A stretch of 15,625 nt of DNA. Source: a bacterium (GTDB lineage: Bacteria; Patescibacteriota; Minisyncoccia; Phycocordibacterales; UBA918). Both the position numbers and the translations under genes were made by a program. The DNA is taken from assembly GCA_002710785.1 (NCBI GenBank), contig PAMC01000017.1, positions 1-15,625 on the forward strand, read 5' to 3'. The notes below the pieces were generated by a model, which was not told the origin of the DNA, ran no database searches, and saw only the letters and a list, made by a program, of their open reading frames with translations. Shown piece after piece: positions 11,579 through 15,625 of the stretch (the stretch's first letter is position 1; the number at the start of each line of letters is the position of its first letter).

Positions 11579-12763
11579 TTAGGCTGCAACTTCAACCGCA
11601 TTAAAACGCTTGAGGCGAGAGGCGATTTGGTCGATTGGTACAGCCTCTTGGGTGCGCGCCTGCATGTCACGCAAAATAACGGTGCCGTCCACGTACTCTT
11701 TTTGACCGGTGATGAGCGAGTAACGGGCACCGTTACGCTCCGCTTCACGCAACTGGTCAGAGAGCGAGTCAGCCATGAGGTTATGCTGGACCGCAATGCC
11801 GGCTTGACGGAGCTCATCGACGAGCATGAGGCTGCGGATCTTCGGACCAAACCCGAGCTGCACTACGTACACGGCAGATTTATCACCCACGACTGCTTTT
11901 GGAATCCGCTTTGGCGCTGGCTTGTCGCGCAGCACCACCACCGCCCCCGCAGCTGGTGGTGCACCCGGTACCTGCTTTTCGGTGAAGTGGTTGTAGCGGC
12001 CACCGCTAACGTGCAGTGGTGCGTGGTGCTGGCGGAGATCGTGTTCGTCGAGAATGTCAATCGCAAACAGCGCGTCGGAGTAGCAATCGTGATGACCGAT
12101 GAGCTTTGGGTCGATCTCGTATGGCGTCTCGCTAACGTCGAGGTACTCGATGATGTCGCGGAAGTGTTTACGCGCCGGGTCGCTCAGGTACTCCATCGGG
12201 TTGGGGCTGCGGTAGGCGAGCTCGTGCTCTTTCTCAATGAGGTGCTGCAGCGCTACAAAAACATGCTCTTTCATGAGCTCACGAGCTGAGCTCGGCAAGT
12301 CTTCGATGCGCTTGCGCATAAAGTTTGTAAGCTCTCGGGTGTAGCGGGTAACCGAGTCACGGTCGCCCATCGAGTTAATGCGCACGACGTGGTTGTTAAA
12401 GCCTAGATCGTTCACGATTGTGCGGGTGGTCTGGATGAGCACCGCCTCGGCGATACTCTTGGGCACGCCGTAGATTTGTAGCGACAACGCAGTTTCGCCT
12501 GAACGCGGCACCTGCTCAATGGTGTAAAACAGTACCGGCTCTTCAAGGACGTGGAGCTTGTAGTCGGTGTAGCCGAGCACACCGCAGGTTAAGAGGCCGT
12601 GCACCGCGTCAGTTTTGCGATCAGCAGCACTGGCTTGGTGCTTAAGCTTCTTAGCGCAGTCGACACACCGCGGGTCGGCTTTGTAGCTCTCGAGCGGGCG
12701 AAACCCAAAATGCTCAGCGGTGGTTGCTGCTTGTTTGCAAAAGTCGGTTGCGGTGATGTCCAT
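11579..12763 (-). CDS. Histidyl-tRNA synthetase-like protein, probably a non-canonical paralog
   Basis: 394 residues with the class II HisRS fold order but altered active-site motifs. The motif-2-like region (EEPVLFYTIEQVPRSGETAL, 74-93) lacks the usual FRYE arginine context. The central RINSMGDRDSVTRYTRELTNF (128-148) resembles the HisRS segment after motif 2. The histidine-specific RGLDYY loop is replaced by LIGHHDCYSD (221-230), losing its catalytic arginine, while SGGRYNHF (253-260) is retained. The C-terminal 298-385 looks like an anticodon-binding domain (VYVVQLGFGPKIRSLMLVDELR). A CVDC pair is at 33-36. Normal aminoacylation seems doubtful; HisZ-like or regulatory use is possible, but no histidine biosynthesis gene is visible. 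It begins 9 bp after lepB and is co-transcribed with it. ATG 12763 is chosen over TTG 12769. Confidence 0.75.
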   Translation of the reverse strand: MDITATDFCKQAATTAEHFGFRPLESYKADPRCVDCAKKLKHQASAADRKTDAVHGLLTCGVLGYTDYKLHVLEEPVLFYTIEQVPRSGETALSLQIYGVPKSIAEAVLIQTTRTIVNDLGFNNHVVRINSMGDRDSVTRYTRELTNFMRKRIEDLPSSARELMKEHVFVALQHLIEKEHELAYRSPNPMEYLSDPARKHFRDIIEYLDVSETPYEIDPKLIGHHDCYSDALFAIDILDEHDLRQHHAPLHVSGGRYNHFTEKQVPGAPPAAGAVVVLRDKPAPKRIPKAVVGDKSAVYVVQLGFGPKIRSLMLVDELRQAGIAVQHNLMADSLSDQLREAERNGARYSLITGQKEYVDGTVILRDMQARTQEAVPIDQIASRLKRFNAVEVAA

Positions 12764-12772
12764 ATACAAAAT

Positions 12773-13399
12773 TTACTCAGCTAGTAAGGCTTCGCCGTCG
12801 TACGCACCGGGGAAGGTCTCGAGCACGGTGACGGGGAAGAGGCGCACCAGTGCTCGGCCGATAATGCGGTCTTCGGTGAGCACACCCCAGGAGCGCGAAT
12901 CTGAGGAGTAGTCGCGGTTGTCACCCATCACAAAGTACTCACCCTCGGTGAGCTGCTCGATAATTCGGCCGCTGCCACTCATTTGCTCGACGTACGGTTC
13001 GCGCAGTCGCTGGCCGGTCGGGTACTGCTCGTTTTGAATGGTCACCGCGTCGCCGTCAATGGTGATCGTGTCGCCAGGGACACCAATCACTCGCTTAATA
13101 AAGAACTTGGCTGGGTCACCAGGGTAGCGAAAAATGATGACCTCACCGCGCTTGGGAGACTCAAACTGGTAGGTGAGCTGATCGACAATGAGGTACTGGC
13201 CGTTTTGGAACGTATCGTCCATTGAGGCGCCGGAGACAATAAACGGCTGAGCCACGAACATACGAATTGGCACCACAATAATGATGGCAATCAGCGCAAA
13301 GCGGACAATCTCCAAAAACGGATGTTCCGCCTTGGCCTCAGGCGACGAAGTGGGCTCGACCGGAGTCGATTGAGAAGAGTTGGCAGGTCGCTCTGACAT
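12773..13399 (-). CDS. lepB: Signal peptidase I
   Basis: 208 residues. A hydrophilic, Pro/Ser-rich cytoplasmic N-terminus (1-26) precedes one membrane helix (about 30-50, FLEIVRFALIAIIIVVPIRMF). Box B, VSGASMDDTF, carries the nucleophile Ser59. Box D, FFIKRVIGVPGD, carries the general base Lys102. Box E, VMGDNRDYSSDSR, is intact. The enzyme removes signal peptides of Sec and Tat substrates on the outer face of the cytoplasmic membrane. The ATG at 13399 is preferred over a TTG at 13405; a consensus TATAAT at 13419-13414 implies a leader of only about 8 nt. It is divergent from pth and followed after 9 bp by the HisRS-like gene. Confidence 0.97.
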   Translation of the reverse strand: MSERPANSSQSTPVEPTSSPEAKAEHPFLEIVRFALIAIIIVVPIRMFVAQPFIVSGASMDDTFQNGQYLIVDQLTYQFESPKRGEVIIFRYPGDPAKFFIKRVIGVPGDTITIDGDAVTIQNEQYPTGQRLREPYVEQMSGSGRIIEQLTEGEYFVMGDNRDYSSDSRSWGVLTEDRIIGRALVRLFPVTVLETFPGAYDGEALLAE

Positions 13400-13413
13400 A
13401 GGCAATTTCCACT

Positions 13414-13497
13414 ATTATACGCGAGAAAAAAAGTGAAAACAAATTTCGTGTTTTAGCTTGCTGTGACTTGGTTTTTTGCGCATTGATAGCGTACAAT
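13414..13497. promoter_or_regulatory. Divergent promoters for lepB and pth
   Basis: For lepB, TATAAT reads leftward at 13419-13414, 14 nt before its ATG. For pth, TACAAT reads rightward at 13492-13497, 7 nt before the ATG at 13505, with a possible -35 TTGGTT (13468-13473, 18-bp spacer). The pth transcript would be leaderless. Confidence 0.55.
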
Positions 13498-13504
13498 GAG
13501 AGCC

Positions 13505-14089
13505 ATGAAATACGTTGTTGGTCTGGGCAATCCTGGAGAGAAGTACAAAGACACTCGACATAACGTTGGCTGGATGGCGCTCGACGCCTGGCTTGGTGCC
13601 ACGGGCCTACCAACGGTGTATGAGAGCGCAGCCCACTCTGGTCGAATTACCGAGGGCTTGCTCAACAATACGGAGGTAACAGTGCTCTACCCTGACACGT
13701 ACATGAATAACTCGGGCAGCGCGGTCAAAAAGTTAGCGACTGCCGGAGAGGTGGGTGATCTTGTGGTGGTGTACGACGACGTCGACGTGCCGTTTGGTGA
13801 GGTAAAGGTCTCGGTTGGCGGTGGAGCAGCGGGCCACAACGGCATCAAGTCGATCACACAAGCGCTAGGCACACCTGAGTACATACGGGTTCGGATTGGC
13901 ATCGCGCCACGTAGTTTTTGGACCGGCGCACCCAAACGTCCGCCTGGCGCTAAACTGCCGTCGTATGTGCTTAAACCTTTTACCGGCCGTGAGCAAAAGG
14001 AGCTGCCGGGCGTATTGGCACATGTTGGTGAGATACTTACCTCGATTATCACCGACGGCGTGACGGTGGCAATGAATCGTTTTAATTAA
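13505..14089 (+). CDS. pth: Peptidyl-tRNA hydrolase
   Basis: 194 residues. The signature VVGLGNPGEKYKDTRHNVGW holds Asn9 and the catalytic His19. TYMNNSG (66-72 region), VVYDDVDVPFG with the conserved aspartates, and GAAGHNGIKSI with Asn112 complete the active site. It hydrolyses the ester bond of peptidyl-tRNAs released from stalled ribosomes, recycling tRNA. The frame opens three codons earlier at 13496, but that ATG overlaps the -10 box TACAAT; the ATG at 13505 fits both the family start and the predicted transcription start. An insertion rich in Pro/Gly/Lys (about 141-155, GAPKRPPGAKLPSY) lies before the C-terminal helix region. It is followed by a strong terminator shared with convergent rpsA. 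Confidence 0.97.
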   Translation: MKYVVGLGNPGEKYKDTRHNVGWMALDAWLGATGLPTVYESAAHSGRITEGLLNNTEVTVLYPDTYMNNSGSAVKKLATAGEVGDLVVVYDDVDVPFGEVKVSVGGGAAGHNGIKSITQALGTPEYIRVRIGIAPRSFWTGAPKRPPGAKLPSYVLKPFTGREQKELPGVLAHVGEILTSIITDGVTVAMNRFN

Positions 14090-14094
14090 GCGCT

Positions 14095-14134
14095 AACAAA
14101 ACCGGCCGGGCGCATGCGTCCGGCCGGTTTTGTT
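14095..14134. terminator. Strong bidirectional terminator between pth and rpsA
   Basis: A 15-bp perfect stem, AACAAAACCGGCCGG with CCGGCCGGTTTTGTT, over a 10-nt self-complementary loop. It starts 5 bp after the pth stop. Symmetric A/T flanks suit both convergent genes. Confidence 0.92.
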
Positions 14135-14178
14135 ATCCATACGTACGTTCTAAATAGTAGTACGCGAGGAATGGGAGT

Positions 14179-15258
14179 TTATTTCGCTTCGGCTGCTTCT
14201 TTAAACGAGAGCGTCATGCGCTGCTCCTTTGGTTCAAAGAGCGTGATCTTGAACTTGTACACGCTACCGAGTGAGAGCTGCTCTTTGAGCTCTGCTTCAC
14301 TCTCAAACTCTGAGATGTGTACCAAGCCAGCCACCCCCTCCTCGATTGAGGCGAGTGCACCGTGTTTGTTGTACTTAATGACTACCCCATCAACAACCTG
14401 GCCTTTCTCGTACTTCTCGGCGGCCATAGCCCACGGGTTGTCCTTAAGTTGTTTGATCGAGAGGGAGATCTTATCGTCCTTCACCTCGATCACCTTCACG
14501 TCCACCTTATCGCCTGGCTTGTAGAGGCTGCGGGTGTCTTCGACGAGACCCCAGTCAAGCTCAGAAATATGCACAAGTCCTTCAAGACCGTCTTCGACTT
14601 TCACAAAGACGCCAAAGTCAACCGCACCAGTCACTTCACCCTTAAGGACGTCGCCCACTTCGTAGCGCGCCACTTTCTCCTCCTTCTCCTCCTTCTCCTG
14701 TGGACCCTTCTCAGAGAAGATAAGCTTTTGCTCACCCTGATCGGCAGTAATAATGATTACTGAGAGGAACTGGCCAACAAGGTTTTGGAGCTCAACAAGA
14801 ATCTTTTCTTTATCACCATCAGCCACGCGTGGGTAGTTCTCGCTCGAGAGCTGTGAGGCTGGCAAAAAGCCTTGGATACCCTGCCAATCGAGGATAAGGC
14901 CACCTTTGTTGGCCTCCTTGACCTCGAGGGTAAGGACGCGGCCTTCCTTCTGAGCAGCATCAGCCTCGCTCCAAATAAGCGCCTGACGCGCCTCTTTGAG
15001 TGAGAGCTCAATGTAGCCGTCTTCGTTACCGCTCTCCACTACTTTGGCAGCGATAGTGTCGCCGACAGAGACTTTGCGCAGAACATCGCGCGCGTTCATG
15101 TACTCACGACCAAAGATAAGACCCTGGCCAAACGGTGGGAGCTCAATGTAGACACGGGCACGGCCAATAGCCGACACGGTCCCTTCAATAATTTCACCTT
15201 CTGCTGGTGGAGCGGGGCTATCGTTAAGAATAGCCTCCATAGCTGTCTCTTGAGACAT
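14179..15258 (-). CDS. rpsA: Ribosomal protein S1 (four S1 domains)
   Basis: 359 residues with four S1 OB-fold repeats at roughly 20-88, 104-182, 199-270 and 285-354. Repeats 3 and 4 are the clearest, with GAVDFGVFVKVEDGLEGLVH and AGLVHISEFE. Repeat 2 (GGLILDWQGIQGFLPASQL) has the family's second-domain pattern. A Lys/Glu linker (186-196) separates repeats 2 and 3. S1 binds mRNA on the 30S subunit; E. coli S1 has six repeats, and four is usual for reduced or Gram-positive-type forms. The ATG at 15258 sits 6 nt after a TACAAT -10 box, predicting a leaderless mRNA. A ribosome relying on leaderless or Shine-Dalgarno-free starts in this genome would make S1's role of interest. Confidence 0.93.
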   Translation of the reverse strand: MSQETAMEAILNDSPAPPAEGEIIEGTVSAIGRARVYIELPPFGQGLIFGREYMNARDVLRKVSVGDTIAAKVVESGNEDGYIELSLKEARQALIWSEADAAQKEGRVLTLEVKEANKGGLILDWQGIQGFLPASQLSSENYPRVADGDKEKILVELQNLVGQFLSVIIITADQGEQKLIFSEKGPQEKEEKEEKVARYEVGDVLKGEVTGAVDFGVFVKVEDGLEGLVHISELDWGLVEDTRSLYKPGDKVDVKVIEVKDDKISLSIKQLKDNPWAMAAEKYEKGQVVDGVVIKYNKHGALASIEEGVAGLVHISEFESEAELKEQLSLGSVYKFKITLFEPKEQRMTLSFKEAAEAK

Positions 15259-15264
15259 ACGTAT

Positions 15265-15270
15265 ATTGTA
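15265..15270 (-). promoter_or_regulatory. rpsA -10 box directly before the start codon
   Basis: TACAAT read leftward lies 6 nt before the rpsA ATG (15258). No good -35 is seen 16-18 bp upstream. The region further upstream (15290-15345) contains CCGCTGTG/CACAGCGG, an 8-bp inverted repeat about 23 nt apart, which would fold if transcription began earlier. Confidence 0.4.
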
Positions 15271-15402
15271 TTAATCCGACGACGCGGCTCCGCTGTGCCA
15301 TTTCTCGTAGCCATTTGCTACACAGCGGGATAAGTCGCGCGTCGCGAGATACTGATAAACCGGGGATTCCCCAACGGTGGGCAGAGGATACTATATATAG
15401 AT

Positions 15403-15452
15403 AAAAAAGCAATCCCGCACAATCGCCTATGCTGGTTGGTGACTGTGCGGGA
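15403..15452 (-). terminator. Leftward terminator after the small right-end ORF
   Basis: TCCCGCACA (15413-15421) and TGTGCGGGA (15444-15452) form a perfect 9-bp stem with a 22-nt loop. Read leftward, six T follow four bases after the stem. It lies 5 bp after the small ORF's stop codon and about 145 bp before rpsA. Confidence 0.65.
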
Positions 15453-15457
15453 AAATT

Positions 15458-15586
15458 TCATCGTTCTGGCCGTAGCGCTTCATGGTCCTTTGCTAGACCT
15501 GCGCTGGCGCAGCCGTCAATGAAGATGCCCAGGACCTTGACCGCATCGGTTCCGAAAGGGTCGGTAGTGGGGCCGATGGTGGTCAC
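15458..15586 (-). CDS. Possible small protein, 42 residues
   Basis: A GTG at 15586 opens a 42-codon frame: MTTIGPTTDPFGTDAVKVLG then IFIDGCASAGLAKDHEALRP, ending TGA. A stop (TAG) lies four codons upstream in frame, so this is not the end of a longer gene. The composition is protein-like, and a terminator follows 5 bp after the stop codon. There is no strong Shine-Dalgarno; AGGTTGA lies just upstream. No family recognised. It could also be part of a non-coding transcript ending at that terminator. Confidence 0.35.
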   Translation of the reverse strand: MTTIGPTTDPFGTDAVKVLGIFIDGCASAGLAKDHEALRPER

Positions 15587-15604
15587 CGCTTCAACCTACG
15601 GGCC

Positions 15605-15625
15605 GGCGAGTGCTTTGCACTCGCC
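15605..15625. repeat. Perfect hairpin at the window edge
   Basis: GGCGAGTGC and GCACTCGCC pair perfectly (9 bp) around TTT. It lies about 20 bp upstream of the small ORF and reaches the end of the window. It may be a leader hairpin of that ORF or the terminator of a gene beyond the edge; no T-run is visible on the side that can be seen. Confidence 0.5.

Noticed and set aside
11555..12289. Rightward open frame of 244 codons antisense to the HisRS-like gene
   Set aside because: Its start lies within the terminator hairpin region, the sequence has no domain features, and the opposite strand carries a recognisable fold. Shadow.
1..15625. CRISPR arrays, tRNA genes, insertion-sequence ends
   Set aside because: No regularly spaced direct repeats of CRISPR length, no T-arm/acceptor combinations, and no DDE transposase or terminal inverted repeats were found by reading.

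Overview
The window reads as part of a small-genome bacterial chromosome, most likely a Patescibacteria/CPR member, possibly Parcubacteria-like. This is inferred from compact single-gene transcription units, short versions of housekeeping proteins, a four-domain S1, an odd HisRS-like paralog, few Shine-Dalgarno sites and several start codons placed directly after a -10 box. Phylum-level placement is tentative. No rRNA, tRNA or CRISPR array was recognised.

Layout. Positions 1-2.1 kb are visibly more A/T-rich and carry the edge of a mobile element: a truncated gene for a HEXXH metallopeptidase-like protein and a large serine recombinase, both on the minus strand. Positions 2.1-2.58 kb are non-coding but full of inverted repeats. 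I read them as two consecutive candidate structured RNAs, each ending in a terminator-like hairpin. Positions 2.58-4.8 kb hold a PQ-loop-like membrane protein, a PNPOx-like flavin-fold protein, a VIT1/CCC1 metal transporter and an orphan ORF. Positions 4.8-5.17 kb are a second non-coding locus with a 12-bp-phased array of DnaA-box-like 9-mers (two perfect), a promoter and a candidate small RNA ending at a strong terminator.

Positions 5.17-7.04 kb form a thiol/sulfur-type module: thioredoxin reductase, a divergent CsoR/CstR-family repressor with a perfect operator inside its promoter, and a DUF4395-like membrane protein split by an in-frame TAG. Positions 7.2-10.6 kb are a minus-strand division/ribosome block in the order rpsU, ybeY, ftsA, ftsZ, with internal terminators and a separate ftsZ promoter. 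Positions 10.8-11.57 kb contain an orphan gene with its own terminator. Positions 11.58-13.4 kb are a lepB / HisRS-like operon, divergent from pth (13.5-14.1 kb). Positions 14.18-15.26 kb are rpsA. The right end has a short minus-strand ORF followed by a terminator.

The most interesting observations are the phased DnaA-box array, the structured RNAs beside the recombinase, the amber-split DUF4395 gene in a CstR-like regulon, the widespread leaderless promoter layout, and an rpsU that alone has a perfect Shine-Dalgarno, placed at an unexpected upstream start.
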